A stretch of 64,000 nucleotides of DNA from Mytilisepta virgata (Eukaryota > Mollusca > Bivalvia > Mytilida > Mytilidae). The DNA is taken from assembly GCA_028015205.1 (NCBI GenBank), contig JAPWFG010000020.1, forward strand, positions 1,488,001 through 1,552,000. The letters are read 5' to 3'. The notes below the pieces were generated by a model. It was given only the letters and a program-made list of their open reading frames with translations, was not told the origin of the DNA and did not search any database. The position numbers and the translations under genes were made by a program. This document shows, one piece after another, positions 48,033 to 60,755 of this stretch; position 1 is the stretch's first letter; each line of letters starts with the position of its first letter.

Positions 48033-50584
48033 GTAAAGTCTAAGATAAACCGGCATATTGCCATTGACATATGCTTCAGTAAGTTCAGAAACTGATGTCT
48101 TGATGAGAAATTTATATAGCTGTACAATTATTTGTTATATATGAATATAAAAAATACCCTTCATCTAAAACTCTCATTAAAATCCAGATATAATATTCAT
48201 GCATATATCATTATGTGTGCACAGAATCAACTATCTGCATTTGTTACCCTTATTAGGGTATGGTAACTGGTGGTTACAAGGTTACATATAATTATACATA
48301 ATCCCCATTGTCTTCCACAAAACAACAGTTACGTATTTCTTTATACAGTTTTATTTAATTCGCTTGGTTACAAGGTTTAAACTTGCAATGATTAATTACA
48401 ACTATTGGGAAAAAAAAGGTAGCGTAATATTTTTACTTTAATTTTCGGACTCGTTTACCACTATGATTTAAGCGTAGTTTCGACTCATTTTTTCCCTCAA
48501 ATTATGCCTTTACGCCTCAATATCTCATTTCTATGTTAATAAAGATGTTACAGTAAAAAAATACGTCAGTATGTAATTTTGTATTTTAAGGAAGTTTTTC
48601 GAACGCAAAACTGAGTCTTTGTCTTTTATCCACTTGATATTGCTTATATAAGCACATCTTACATATGATCTGGTGACCGTGACTGTCAAGTTTGACATTT
48701 GGCGGCATGTCAAATCAAACCTTCTAGAAAAAATAAAGGAGAAAGAGAGAAGAAAAAGCCTTTTTAGCAATATACATGTAGGAAGGAATAATTGGAGATT
48801 TGGAGGAGTCTCGAACCTTTCAAAAAGGGATTCCCATGACAGTGGCCCTGTTGTTGAATTTTTTTTTGGACACCTCTACATTAATAACCAAGCTTCGTTC
48901 GAATATTAAAAGTTTGAATAAATATTTTGAACTGTTCAAAAGTTTTCAATTAGTTAAGTTTTATGTTTTGATATATAGCATAAACTCAGACAGATTCAAC
49001 AAAGAGCTGTATCATATATGTTGGTATGACAACACAAGTACAACAATCATGACAATTTTCTGTCTCATATATGAAATAAAAGAATGCTATATTCTTACAT
49101 TTGATAACCTCAAAGTACTATCAAATTGCACGAAATGACATCTTATATTAAAAATTTTCTCGTGGGACACCCTCTCCTTGCCCTTCAAAATTCAGACAGC
49201 AGAAACTACAAATGTACTTAATATTGAAAACTACACTTTCTAAATATATATACATGTAAACTACACTACTAGCTTAAAGGGGGTAAACAGGTCTGCAATT
49301 TAAAGAAATATTTGAAATATTCATGAAAAATGACTTTCAATTTAAAAAAAACACAGTAGAAACAAGTACTGATCATGGTAATGCGCGATCACCTATGACA
49401 TGGCAGGTTGTTTTGTTGGTGGGACAGATTATTTCATGATTTCCTTTTGCAGTGGAACTGTATATTACAGCATTTTAATTTCAATATATTGCAAATTGAT
49501 TTGTTAAAAATGTGGTTTTGTATTTTTGATCAAGATATTTCATCTTTTATCATGTGCTTTCTTGTTGGTAAAATTACATATAAATTTATAATAACAATTA
49601 TAATTTTGTGTCTTCCTTGAAATATGTCAAAATATATTTCATGGTTAGAATGCATAATCTTCGAACATTTGAACTTATTTGAACATATTGTATTGAAAAC
49701 ACAATATTATTGTATAATTATTTTCAGGTAAACACTTAAAATTTCTATTGGTTTAAAGGAATAGAGTTGTGATTTGTTATTTCTTCATTTATGACATATC
49801 AAGCTTCAGTGTACTTGAGAGTGATAGGGAGAAGTGACCTCTCTCTGAAGCTGACATGGAAAAGTTATACACATCATTGCAAAGTACCATATATATAAGT
49901 CATAATGTTTTTTTAACAGCTTGTCTTATTCTCATATTTGTTATGTTGTTTTAAGAAATTTTGTTTCACTATCATCCTTTCTGCATTTACTATACAAAAT
50001 AGAACTTAACCTGTCTTCCAGAATGTGTACCACACAGTCAAAATCCTTGCAATCCTTAGAAATCATTACTTTATTCACATTCTCAATCCCATTATCACGT
50101 CTCTGCCATCTGAGTTGTGAATGTTACTACATAAGTGGTTCTTACTACGGTCCAAGTTGTCTGTTGGCCAAGTTGATAGTATTCTTTCTGATTATATTAT
50201 TTCCCTTTGTTTTGATAAAAAAAGTTGATTGGTTTTGGTTTCATCACATAAGTCCTTATCATAACTGATGTCATATTGGCAAATTCATTCATGGAAATGT
50301 ATCAGTTGAATGATTAAATTTATAGACATTCAAACTTCAATTTTGACACATGTTAAGGCAATTGACCAATTTGCAGAGTGACTCAAACTTTGCTTTTGAC
50401 AAGAGGGAAGGTACGGCGACCTCTTCATCTGAATTGCCCACTAGCTTGAGCCTTGTGTATATTGGTAAAAAATGTATATGGTTATACATGTACATGTAAA
50501 TAGTCATGTTCAAAATTTACAACGTTATAAAATGTTACAGTATCATCAGGCACAAGTTCAGAATTAAACAAAGATTTGATAATT
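48033..50584. other. ERO1 intron 1, first part
   Basis: AT-rich intron DNA with no coding segment I can support. GACAAGAGGGAAGGTACGGC at 50399 resembles the ACAAGAGG start of the hairpin-ended elements, but its 3' end was not found. Confidence 0.4.
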
Positions 50585-50856
50585 AGGGAGCAACCATTTG
50601 ATTTTTAATGGGGGGGGGGGGGAGCTAGGATCAAATTTGAAATAAAAATGCAGGACCAGGATTTTGGCAAAATAAAAATGCTGGACCTGTGTCAATCAGG
50701 ACATTTTTTGGTTTAAATGAAAATACAAATTTAGGCCTCGACAGTGGTCAAAATAAAAATACAGGACCAAAATTTTGACGAAAAAAAAATAGACAGGATC
50801 AAACGTTTGACATTTTATCCTAGACCCCCCCCATAATAATCAAATGGTTGTTCCCT
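50585..50856. mobile_element. TIR element (272 bp)
   Basis: The left arm AGGGAGCAACCATTTGATTT with a G-run is mirrored by the C-run and AATCAAATGGTTGTTCCCT at the right. The core repeats AAATAAAAATGCAGGACC. It lies in ERO1 intron 1. Confidence 0.65.
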
Positions 50857-50940
50857 TATTCTCAAAACAAATAACTAGGGTATTTAAAATCAATTATCTA
50901 GCTGATTACTGTTCTACCAGTTCATTTAATGTTGTTTATT

Positions 50941-51290
50941 ATGCCCTGCCTCGAATGTGGCTGAGGCATATAGATTTACCCTTGTTCATATGTCCCGATT
51001 CGGTTAAGTTTTGCGTTTAGGTCCATTTCTCAGAAACTATAGTAATATTATCAATGATATTTCACCACTACAGTCCTCTTGTATAGTACAACGCAGTTCA
51101 GCAACACTTGGGCTGCTATGACCTACATTTCATGCTTCATTGACTTTGGTTAGGTTTTGCGTTTAGCTCCATTTCTCAGAAACCTATAGTAATATATCAA
51201 TGATATTTCACCACTACAGTCCTCTTGTATAGTACACCACCTGTATTGTTTTTAGGGCAGGGCATCCATGTCTTATAGAAACATTTTCTA
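50941..51290 (-). mobile_element. G-family element, copy 1
   Basis: ATGCCCTGCC (50941-50950) is mirrored by GGGCAGGGCAT (51255-51265). Read on the minus strand, it starts near AAACTAGAAA (51290) and ends in a hairpin, ATGCCTC..GAGGCAGGGCAT. A ~125-base unit (GGTTAAGTTTTGCGTTTAG ... CCTCTTGTATAGTAC) occurs twice. It lies in ERO1 intron 1. Confidence 0.5.
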
Positions 51291-51789
51291 GTTTATAATT
51301 TAATTTAAACTGTAACAGACAATTTGATTGGTTGTTAATGGTTTAGAAAGTATTACTTTGCAGTCTCAATATCCCCAAGTTAGATAAGTTATTAAAATTA
51401 TTCTACCTGCAATTTTGGATCAGAAAATGTTTTGAAAATTAAATTTTAAATATTGTTATAAATATTGGAACAGATTATACTTGTATAAGCTAATTTGGTC
51501 AGTTTACGCTTAAACATAAACAGTGTATAACTGTTCCAAAATTGAAAACAATCCTTAAATGTGTCAGGTGATTAACTTGTTAAAAGGTCAGTACATTTGT
51601 AAATGAACTTAGAAAGTATATACATTTGTAAAATTTCGAATTATCAATAAATTTGTTTTGTAGCTGTTAGATATTTTTAACAGTGCAATATAAAGTGACA
51701 AATTTGCATATGAATGAAGTTTATTTGTCACTTTCAAAATAAATTTGCCATTGATGAAAATGAATGTGCTAGCTTAATCCTTGAATTGA

Positions 51790-52025
51790 GAATCAAATTA
51801 GAATCGAGAATGGAAACGGGGAATGACAAAAGAGCAGAAAACAGCCCAAGGCTACCAATGGGTCTTCAACACAGCAAGAAAATCATGCATCCAGAGGTGG
51901 GCTTCAGCTGGCCCCTAAACAATAATGTATACTAGTTCAGCGAAATGGACGCCACACTCAACTTCAAAATATACAGTGCTTCAAACACAACTTCTACAAT
52001 AAAAAATCTAGAACAATGTCTGGTA
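51790..52025 (+). repeat. interspersed repeat fragment
   Basis: The stretch around GAGAATGGAAACGGGGAATG, CACCAATGGGTCTTCAA-like and AGCTGGCCCCTAAACAA looks like a sequence that recurs widely in mussel transcripts as I remember them. The short ORFs here are not supported as a gene. It lies in ERO1 intron 1. Confidence 0.35.
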
Positions 52026-52223
52026 AGACCCTTGAGTATTTTTGAAACTTATGGCTGGTGTTTTAAACAATGCAATCAGTACTTCAATATCTTCTCTTAT
52101 AACTTTACTTCGGAAAAACGAACTTAAACAGAATGTGTTCTATGATCAATGAATAACGAAGTAAACTAACTGTCTGTTGAAAGTGAAAAGGTTACTTATT
52201 CATATATCTATTTTTATTTTCAG

Positions 52224-52343
52224 TTACAAGGAGAAGTTGATGACTGTCAATGTAAAGTAGAAACATTAGATAATATAAATAACCAGAAAATTTTTCCGAG
52301 GTTACAAAGTTTACTTAGTAAGGATTACTTCAGATACTTTAAG
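52224..52343 (+). CDS. ERO1: ERO1 exon 2
   Basis: This exon has 40 whole codons, acceptor TTTTCAG, donor AAG/GTAAGT. The peptide LQGEVDDCQCKVETLDNIN then runs to FPRLQSLLSKDYFRYFK. This is the family block G.-DDC.C.VET.D..N....FPRL..LL..DYFRY.K, with the conserved CxC pair. The preceding intron is 4.2 kb. Confidence 0.95.
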
Positions 52344-53701
52344 GTAAGTGTGATTTAATTTTAAGTTTTTTAATGGTTTGGATATACTTTTGATCCAACA
52401 GATTTATTTTGACCTGACATGATTTAAATTTATGTTTTTGTTATAAAAGAACATGAATTTACTTCACAATATCATGTACTATCTAGGTTTGAACCAATAC
52501 TTTTTTGTCAACAGTCCATTAACCTATCAATATACATAAGGAGTAATCCACTGCAGAGCTATTGGAGGATGCAAAATCGTTATACTGTGAATTCATTTAC
52601 TTTTGTGGAATCTAGTTATTTCAGCAATATGAATTTCGTGTGATTTTTAAATGTTAAAGTACAAACACATAAAATACAATTCTTGTCAAAATTCATAAAT
52701 TAATGATTACTTGTCATTCATAAAACCATTGAAACTTTGTATGCAGTAACATCACATAAATCCACAGTTACATGTACAGTGAAACCTCTGAAAACAGGTC
52801 CATCTAAAAACCAGTTCACCTTGTATATCGGCTGTATTCTGAAGTCCCTGCCAATTTGTATTAAAATGTACATGAATGAGACCTTAGGAAACCAGCTAAC
52901 CCTTCAAATCAGACATCGGCCAGTATTTCTGTAATTCTCAAGTTAGAATCAAAGAAATTTCCCTCAAAAAACCGGCTGCTCCAATTAAATCCACCCAAGC
53001 AGAGGGGTAAAAGTTATGTAATAATCAAGGTAATCCGGTCAGTTGAACACCTGGCCACTGTTTGATGTCTTTTTTTTTTTTAATACGTATATTTCAATGA
53101 GGCCAATCAAGACTTAAGCACAGACTTCACATATTAAGAATGTTTTATTTCAAGAATTAATGAAGTTTGTTATTTATACTTGCAAAATAATTATAAATGA
53201 ATAAAATGTTTACTTTTGATTGTAAATAAGGTAAATACATGATTGGTTTATTCTCCTAATCAGTCCATTGGAAAGCCATATTTTTAAAAGATTAGGATCT
53301 TTGGAAGGTATACAATGCTAGTATTTATTCTAAAGATGAATCTTAGTTATAAGCTTTTGTTATAATATTGGCTTTTATTCCCACACTTTATCCATTACGG
53401 AATTTGATTTTCTTGGGTCAGATTCTGGTGCATGTGTGTCAAGGATGCTAAAAGAATTAGGATAATACTTTATGCATCACTCCATGTTTTTTTTTTGTCT
53501 TATTTTAACAATGGAATTTAATTTTTTTTATTCTGAGGTACATTTTGTATTAGTAAAACTTGAATGATATTCTTGAGTAAAATTGCAAAACATTCACTTG
53601 GTACAAAAATGTTCTAAACATACATGTAATTATCAGCATAGAAATCTGGTATATTTATACATTTATTTCAAAACACAAATAAGTGTCTTTTTTAAATCCA
53701 G

Positions 53702-53785
53702 GTGAATTTAAGAAAAAAATGTCCATTCTGGTCAGATGACGGTAGATGTGCCTTAAGAGATTGTCATGTAGACATGTGTAAAGAA
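53702..53785 (+). CDS. ERO1: ERO1 exon 3 (shuttle disulfide)
   Basis: This exon has 28 whole codons, acceptor ATCCAG, donor GAA/GTAAGT. It encodes VNLRKKCPFWSDDGRCALRDC followed by HVDMCKE. CALRDC is the CxxxxC shuttle disulfide that passes electrons from PDI to the FAD-proximal centre. The next Cys (DMC) matches the regulatory cysteine that pairs with the shuttle pair in vertebrate ERO1-alpha. Confidence 0.96.
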
Positions 53786-54821
53786 GTAAGTAATTTACTC
53801 CAGATGTACCATTGAAATATTGCAATATGCAGTAAAAAGTTGTAGTGAAATCTCAGTATGAAGGGACAGTAAAAAATAGTTTGACATAACAGGAATTTTG
53901 AGATATCAGGTGTAAACAGAATGCAAATTGTAATCATAAGACCAACACAGAATTAGAATTATCTGACATTAGCAATTAATAGTCAAAATAAAGTCTGACA
54001 ATGTTGATTCATAGTATATGACTGTGTATTTACTTTATAATTCACCATGTACAATGTACACAAATGTAACAAATTATGTTATTATATAATGAACTAAATG
54101 TATTTGTTTTCCACTACCAAACAAACAAATTTGGATATATTGAGTTTGGATTTAACAAATCAAATTTCCATCCCTTAGAACAAAAACTTATGCAACAAAT
54201 TAACCAAACTACAAAATGCAATGTTCCAGCTAGCTTAAAATAGATTGGAGCAGCACCCTACCCCGTTTCCATTGCTTCCCTTTGCCCTCTGAAATAATTA
54301 CGATATGGAATACAGAAAAAGACTTTTTAATACACATAAACAATATTGAATTAATTGAAATTGAATTAAAGACTACAAAGAAACTAATAGAACTCCAAAA
54401 AGGGCATTAGCTAAGTGAATAATTGATATTTCTTAAAATTTTCCTTGATCTTGTTTGCCATTGCAGATCTATAAATGTGTTAAAATGTTCCATATCCTAA
54501 ATTCCGGTATATGGCCCTCTGCCCTTAAATCCTAGCTGGAACACTGATTTGGATAATAGGAAAGATGATCTATCAATCAATTGACAGCATCCAATAGTCA
54601 ACAAACTGTTAGATTTGCTGTAATTTCAAAACTTTATCTTTGGTAATGCACAGGAATTCTGAATAAATATTCTCAATTTAACTGAATTCAATGAACCACA
54701 AGATGAACAGGACAACCAGATTAACAATAAGCGATAAATTAACTACTTCTCTCAAAGCTTATTTGAAACACTGACATTAAAATCACCACTCACAGATGAC
54801 AATACTCCATTATTTTTACAG

Positions 54822-54872
54822 GATGAAATTCCTCCAGGTTTAAAAGGAAGTGAAAGACAAACAGAAAACAAA
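54822..54872 (+). CDS. ERO1: ERO1 exon 4
   Basis: This short exon has 17 whole codons, DEIPPGLKGSERQTENK, with acceptor TTTTACAG and donor AAA/GTAAGA. It corresponds to the vertebrate SDEVPDGIKSASYK segment in the regulatory loop after the shuttle disulfide. Exon length and phases fit both neighbours. Confidence 0.9.
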
Positions 54873-55792
54873 GTAAGACTGTTTATATTGCATATAATTG
54901 TTAAAATAAAATTGTCTTGCTTTCTAGCTTATCAGGTTCTTGTTTTCTTAAGTGAAGTGATTTTTTTGGAAGAAATTGTCTGTTCAATTACAGAAACTTT
55001 TCTGACACCAATGAAAAGTTACTATGTTCTCGAGTAACTCAATAGACTTTTTTACTTTCAACATAAATTCAATTATGAACAGTAAAACAGGCGAGACATT
55101 TCAGTTTGTCCACTCTTGTTTTACTTTTGAATGATAAGAAAATAATACATCAATTAAGAGGCAAAGACAGAAGGTAAAAATAAATAATACTGGTAAGCAA
55201 TTATCAGCATAGTTGTTTGACATACTAACATTTTATTGATGAAAAATAAGTATTTCAATACAAAAAAACAAATTATTGAAAAGCTGTTTCTATAACAACA
55301 TGACAGATGTAAATTTTTTGTATAAGATACAACAAATGTGTACCAGCTGACATATCTTATTTCTAAATTCTAGGACATGTGAAATTAAATAATTGTATTG
55401 CTATTTTATTTCTTAAATCAATTTGCACAGCTAAGTTTTGATGGGAATACAAATTTTTATTGGTTAACAATGCAAAACTGACAAAGCAATGAACTGTCCT
55501 AAAAAATTTGAAAAATTTGTGCCCCCAAATAAAAGTAGTCTCATGGTTTTAGATGTAATATTTATATATGACATGATGAAGCAGTCATTAAATTTGCAAC
55601 TTTCAGATTTATTCTTGCATGTACTAAATAAGTTTAAAAAAATCAATTAATAAAAGAGTAACCAGAACAATAAAACAAGAGGTTGGCATATGAAGTAAAG
55701 TTTCAAAAATCAATGAATTCTTGTAAGGCTAAGAAAAATAATTCCTAGTGTCTCATCTAAACTCACATAATTAATGCAGACCATATTTTATG

Positions 55793-56078
55793 CCCCGCCC
55801 AAGAATTTGTATGGGACATATAGAGTAACCTTTGTCCGTCTGTACGTACGTCCAAACTGTATTGTTAAGTTTTGCGGTTAGATTCACTTCTTTGGAACTA
55901 AGCGTAGTATATCAATGAAACTTCATCAGTGGATGTGCCTTGGGTAGTATTGAGCAGTCATACAATAATATAGGTCATTATGACCTACATTTTATGCTTG
56001 AGCGACTCTGGTTAAGTTTTGCATTTAGGTTCCTTTCTTTGTGTTAATATGGATATACAGACACAGTTTCTAGTTTTT
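55793..56078 (-). mobile_element. G-family element, copy 2 (degenerate)
   Basis: It starts ATGCCCCGCCC with a GTCCGTCTGTACGTACGTCC microsatellite-like stretch. It carries GGTTAAGTTTTGCATTTAGG and ends near CAGTTTCTAGTTTT, like copy 1. The inverted partner is not clear. It is located in the ERO1 intron before exon 5. Confidence 0.4.
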
Positions 56079-56553
56079 ACAGCTTTTGACCCTTTTCTAA
56101 AGGAAATTTTTTTTCTGTTACGTGGTTAAAAATGTGGAGGGTGATATTAGCATATGGGATTCTGTAAATTAAAATTTTTTTCAGGTGTTATATACATGTA
56201 TACATGATATCATATCCCATATCAACCCAAAGACACCAATATCCTCAAGGGCTGATGTGGGTCAAGGGGTTGATAGAGTTATAATATGAATATTCTTATT
56301 ATTATATATCTGAGATTTATTTTGGCATATGGTATGATTTGCTCAGCAGAATGAAATGGATATCATCCCACTTGAATAATATGGGTCAAAAGCATCACCT
56401 GTATTATACATGTATATGCAGAAACTTATGTTTCTTAATAAATATATGATAAAGATCTCTTACACAGATAGAAATAATTTTTATTTTACAGTAGTACTTT
56501 AGTCGTCATTGTTTTGTTTGTTTATACATCGATCTATGTATTTATTATTTCAG

Positions 56554-56624
56554 TATACTAAAGAAGCTCAGGATGAGTCTTGTGAAGAACAAAAAGAACT
56601 TGGTGCATTAAATACCACAATTAG
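56554..56624 (+). CDS. ERO1: ERO1 exon 5 (regulatory Cys)
   Basis: This exon reads YTKEAQDESCEEQKELGALN, then TTI plus two bases of a Ser codon. The acceptor is ATTTCAG and the donor AG/GTTAAT (a weaker GTTAAT donor). The Cys in DESCEEQ..LGA aligns with the regulatory cysteine in vertebrate IEECEQAERLGA. The ORF stays open past the donor, so retention would read on to a stop near 56751; splicing to 56913 restores the family sequence. Confidence 0.9.
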
Positions 56625-56912
56625 GTTAATTCATTTTCTCAACTACTTTAAAGTTTGCCACTTAACAGATAAAAAAACAATATACCTACATTGTTGGCAA
56701 AATGTAAAATTTATATGTGTGAAATTTAGAAATGGGAAGAAAAGAAAATAAAATGGTAAAAAAATCAATGTCATAACTTATATCAGCATTCTATGGTAAA
56801 AAATGTGAGATAGTGATGTCTTCAGTTTGTGTTGATCATGATCTATTGTATCGTATGATGTTTATAGCATCCCATATTAGATTATCTTATTGATAATCTT
56901 ATCATTTTTCAG

Positions 56913-56986
56913 TGAGGCCACCAAAGAAGTATTACAGAATTGGACAAAGCATGATGATGCTCAGGAAACATTTTGTGAATTAGATG
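56913..56986 (+). CDS. ERO1: ERO1 exon 6
   Basis: The first base completes Ser. The exon then reads EATKEVLQNWTKHDDAQETF, CELD and one spare base. The acceptor is TTTTTCAG and the donor GATG/GTAAGT. It matches the vertebrate block LQWTKHDDSSDNFCE, including the conserved W, the HDD and the C. Confidence 0.94.
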
Positions 56987-57235
56987 GTAAGTATCTGATT
57001 GATATTACAAATTGTTGCATCCAATGGGTGATAGTCCTTTTAAAGAATATACCAAATTTTGGTAAGTTTTATTATAGTATTATAATATTTGGTAACTAAA
57101 TATTCCTTAACAAAACTTGAATGTTTTGATAATTGGTTTTTGACAACTTACATTGTATGTACTTCACCGATGTATTCCAAACATTACATAATGAATACTT
57201 TGTTTGTTTATTTCGGGTTTTACATCGTTTTCCGA

Positions 57236-57545
57236 TCACCCGAGTGTCAACCAAGATCGCCACCACAGCCAAACTTAATTTCATATAGGACCCTATTGGA
57301 AAAATCATTTAAAAATCTTCTTGTCTGAAACCACTTAGCCAGTTGGAACAAGACTTAGCAGTAATGGTCCTTAGATGGTTCTCTTTTAGAAATATGTCCA
57401 TTGACCTGGACTGTCAAGCAAGATGGCTGCCACAGCCAAATTTAGTTTAACATAGAACCCTATAGAAAAACCAGACAAATTGATTGCAACACTTAAATTT
57501 TCAGTCCTGCTCAAAGTGGAAAGTTAAATCTTGAGAGCCTCTAGT
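57236..57545 (-). mobile_element. A-family fragment in an ERO1 intron
   Basis: This fragment has the core phrase CAACCAAGATCGCCACCACAG and the 5' terminal hairpin remnant CTTGAGAGCCTCTAG at 57525-57545, but no 3' terminus. It is closely related to the 5' end of the copy at 60756-62874. The fragment follows ERO1 exon 6. Confidence 0.55.
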
Positions 57546-58449
57546 TAATAATTACAACAGAAGCTAGGATGAGGGAAACCATTTATGATAAGTGCTTTTC
57601 TGGAAGCCGGGTAATTGGCTAAAAGATGTTGATATCTATTTTAAAACTTTATAAAAGCATTTAATAAGCAGCTTGTGAAATCTATAACCCTGTAATAGAA
57701 GTTTTTTAGTAATTGTATGGTTTAGCTTGAAAAAAATCCTGTAACCTTGAGCAAATTCATGTAAAACATACAAGCTGTGATATGTACACACAGGCAAGTC
57801 TCCGTCAAGAAATGGGAAGGAAGTACATGGAAAATTAAAGTTGTCCCTTTTACTATGTATCTCTCCATTTTCAATATTTATAGTAAGATCTAAAAAGGGA
57901 CAGCATTTACAGCTTTGTTCAAATGTAGCTCTTTTGGGTAAATGTCTTTTGTATATTTAAGAAACTCAGGGTTATCATCAGTAAGTTCATCTTCAATATA
58001 GCTGCAGTTGTTGTTTGAAATATCAAATAATTGATCATAATTCTGTATTTCACCTTTAAGGAGTTTTTTTCCATAAAGACTGTTCAAAACAATATAAAAA
58101 TGTCAACAAGAGGAGCACAGTTTGCACTCAGCGGTCTGGGCACAGGAAATCTTAACGTTCATTTCTCTTTCAAATATGGTGCCATTGTGTAACAAAATTT
58201 TTGACCAATCAAAATTGGTGATTTTTTATATCCATTCTAATGCAGGTTTAAAAATAATAAACAGAAATAATGCTTTGCATGAGCCGTCATCTAAGTTATC
58301 CGTTGCATAATTGATTTCTTGAAATTTTCAACATACATGTCTTCAAATGAAAATCAACGTTACAAACAACATTGCATTAAATGTCTTGTTAATAACCTGG
58401 TAAATATCCAGAATCAGATTTATATTTGTATATGTTTTTTCTGTTCTAG

Positions 58450-58570
58450 ATGACAGCTCAACAGATTGTGACTATGTCGACCTACTTTTAAATCCTGAAC
58501 GATATACAGGGTATAAAGGAGCATCACCACATAGAATATGGAATAGTATTTACCAAGAAAACTGTTTTAA
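58450..58570 (+). CDS. ERO1: ERO1 exon 7 ([10 protein letters not shown] motif)
   Basis: This exon reads [39 protein letters not shown] and two bases of a Lys codon. The acceptor is TTCTAG and the donor TTTTAA/GTATGA. The [16 protein letters not shown]...IWN.IY.ENCF block is the most conserved part of ERO1; its Arg, Thr and Trp positions contact FAD in the human structure (established knowledge). Frame and phase match both neighbours. Confidence 0.97.
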
Positions 58571-58750
58571 GTATGATTTTTGTATTTTATCTACAAGAAA
58601 TATACATGTAGTTCAACGTATAAGGCATTTAAAGGAATCATGATTTCAATAAAAATTTCTACAAATATTGTAGTACATATACTTCAAGTAATTGTGTGAG
58701 ATTTTTTGTAAATTTGAAAATGCAGAATATTTTTACCAATTTTAAAATAA

Positions 58751-60328
58751 AATGCTCCGCTGGGCACAGCTAGATACGACCGCTTATATCGAACCCTGAA
58801 TAGTTGGGGCAATTATGAACACAACATTCAAGCTTGATACAATACTGAATTTGGATTGTGAATAAATATTTGACACAGCATAGGTTTCTGACACAGAATG
58901 AATGTTGTCTAAGAACTTAAAAATTTTTAATTTACCTATTCAAACCATATCAGTATTATTTGTTTTTATATATAAATCAGAAATAACCAAATTATTTAAA
59001 ATTTAAAATTGGGCACACATATCAATTTCTTGCTATTGCACAATACTGTGCAATTGAAGATTTCTTGCTATTGCGCAATACTGTGCAATTGAAAATTTCT
59101 TCAAATATTTGACACATAATAGGTTTCTGACACAGAATAACTGAAATAAAGAACTTAGAATTGGTCATATGATTTGAATTCATATTCAATTTTTTGCTTC
59201 TTGTGCAATACAATATGCTGTGGAGAATTGCCCCCCCCAAAAAAAAAATAATTTACCCCTTTTTTAGCTTTAATTTTGGACCCCGATTTGGACCAACTTG
59301 AAAACTGGGCCCATAATAAAAAAAACTAAGTACATGTTTAGATTCAGCATATCAAAGAACCCAAAGAATTCAATTTTTGTTAAAATCAAACTAAGTTTAA
59401 TTTTGGACCCTTTGGACCTTAATGTAGACCAATTTGAAAACGGGACCAAAAATTAAGAATCTAAATAAACGGTTAGATTCGGCATATCAAAGAACCCCAA
59501 TAGTTCAATTTTCGATGAAATCAAACAAAGTTTAATTTTGGACCCCGATTTGGACCAACTTGAAAACTGGGCCCATAATAAAAAAAACTAAGTACATGTT
59601 TAGATTCAGTATATCAAAGAACCCAAAGAATTCAATTTTTGTTAAAATCAAACTAAGTTTAATTTTGGACCCTTTGGACCTTAATGTAGACCAATTTGAA
59701 AACGGGACCAAAAATTAAGAATCTAAATGCACGGTTAGATTCGGCATATCAAAGAACCCCAATAGTTCAATTTTCGATGAAATCAAACAAAGTTTAATTT
59801 TGGACCCTTTTGGCCCCTAATTCCTAAACTGTTGGGACCAAAACTCCAAAAATCAATCCCAACCTTCCTTTTGTGGTCATAAACCTTGTGTTTAAATTTC
59901 ATAGATTTCTATTTACTTATACTAAATTTATTGTGCAAAAACCCAGAAAAATGCTTATTTGGGCCCTTTTTTAGCCCCTAATTCCTAAACTGTTGGGACC
60001 AAAACTCCCTAAAACAATCCCAACCTTCCTTTTGTGGTCATAAACCTTGTGTTAAAATTTCATAGATTTCTATTTACTTATACTAGAGTTATTGTGCGAA
60101 AACCAAGAAAAATGCTTATTGGGCCCTTTTTTGGCCCCTGATTCTTAAACTGTTGGGACCAAAACTCCCAAAATCAATCCCAACCTTCCTTTTGTGGTCA
60201 TAAACCTTGTGTTTAAATTTCATAGATTTCTATTAAGTTATACTAAAGTTATAGTGCGCAAACCAAATGTCTGCCGACGACGGACGACGACGCCAACGTC
60301 ATACCAATATAAATTTTGCGGTCGTATA
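58751..60328 (+). mobile_element. F-family element with two tandem cores
   Basis: The left end is ATGCTCCGCTGGGCACAGC then ATACGACCGC (58774-58783). The right end is GCGGTCGTAT (60318-60327), the exact inverse. Inside are two copies of a ~265-base unit (59270-59800; marker GGACCCCGATTTGGACCAAC), then three copies of a ~160-base unit (59800-60250; marker TGTTGGGACCAAAACTCC). A CGACGACGG microsatellite lies just before the 3' end. It occupies an ERO1 intron. Confidence 0.6.
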
Positions 60329-60457
60329 AAAAATCATTTATTAAAGAATTTTTTTACTTTTTGTTTTCATTTGTGTGATACTTAAAAAGAAAGAGGATAT
60401 TCCATGGAAACAAACAATATTAGCACTGTAGCTAATTTTTTTTTACAATATTTTCAG

Positions 60458-60507
60458 ACCTGAACAGGATGGAAAGTTTTTATATGGATCACAGCAGTCT
60501 TTAGCAG
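60458..60507 (+). CDS. ERO1: ERO1 exon 8, last exon in window
   Basis: One base completes Lys, then PEQDGKFLYGSQQSLA and one spare base follow. The acceptor is TTTTCAG and the donor CAG/GTAATT. It directly follows ENCFK, as expected. No exon with the next family block (FY-WLEGLC--KRAFYRLISGLH type) was found up to 64000. The gene is therefore cut by the window edge, and the CxxCxxC centre and the second FAD-binding half are not visible. Confidence 0.8.
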
Positions 60508-60755
60508 GTAATTTTTTGTCTAAGAATATAAGTAAATAAAAAGCTAATAGATTGATTAATCAAATTAAATATATAAAATTCTCTACTACAACATATCCCT
60601 TATACTCAGAATGTCGGACAAATTGTCTACAAAATCTCTTTGATTTATAATACTGCAAGTTTTTTTCAAATGATTTAGATTTAAGTGTGCTCTTTGTTGA
60701 CAATGATTTAAGAAAAGTTATTTTCCTTAAAATATTGATTAAAAAAATGTCTTTT

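Noticed and set aside
51714..52127. Two consecutive plus-strand ORFs as an extra ERO1 exon
   Set aside because: No ERO1 similarity, no splice sites of the right phase, and the sequence looks like an interspersed mussel repeat; exons 1 and 2 join directly in phase.
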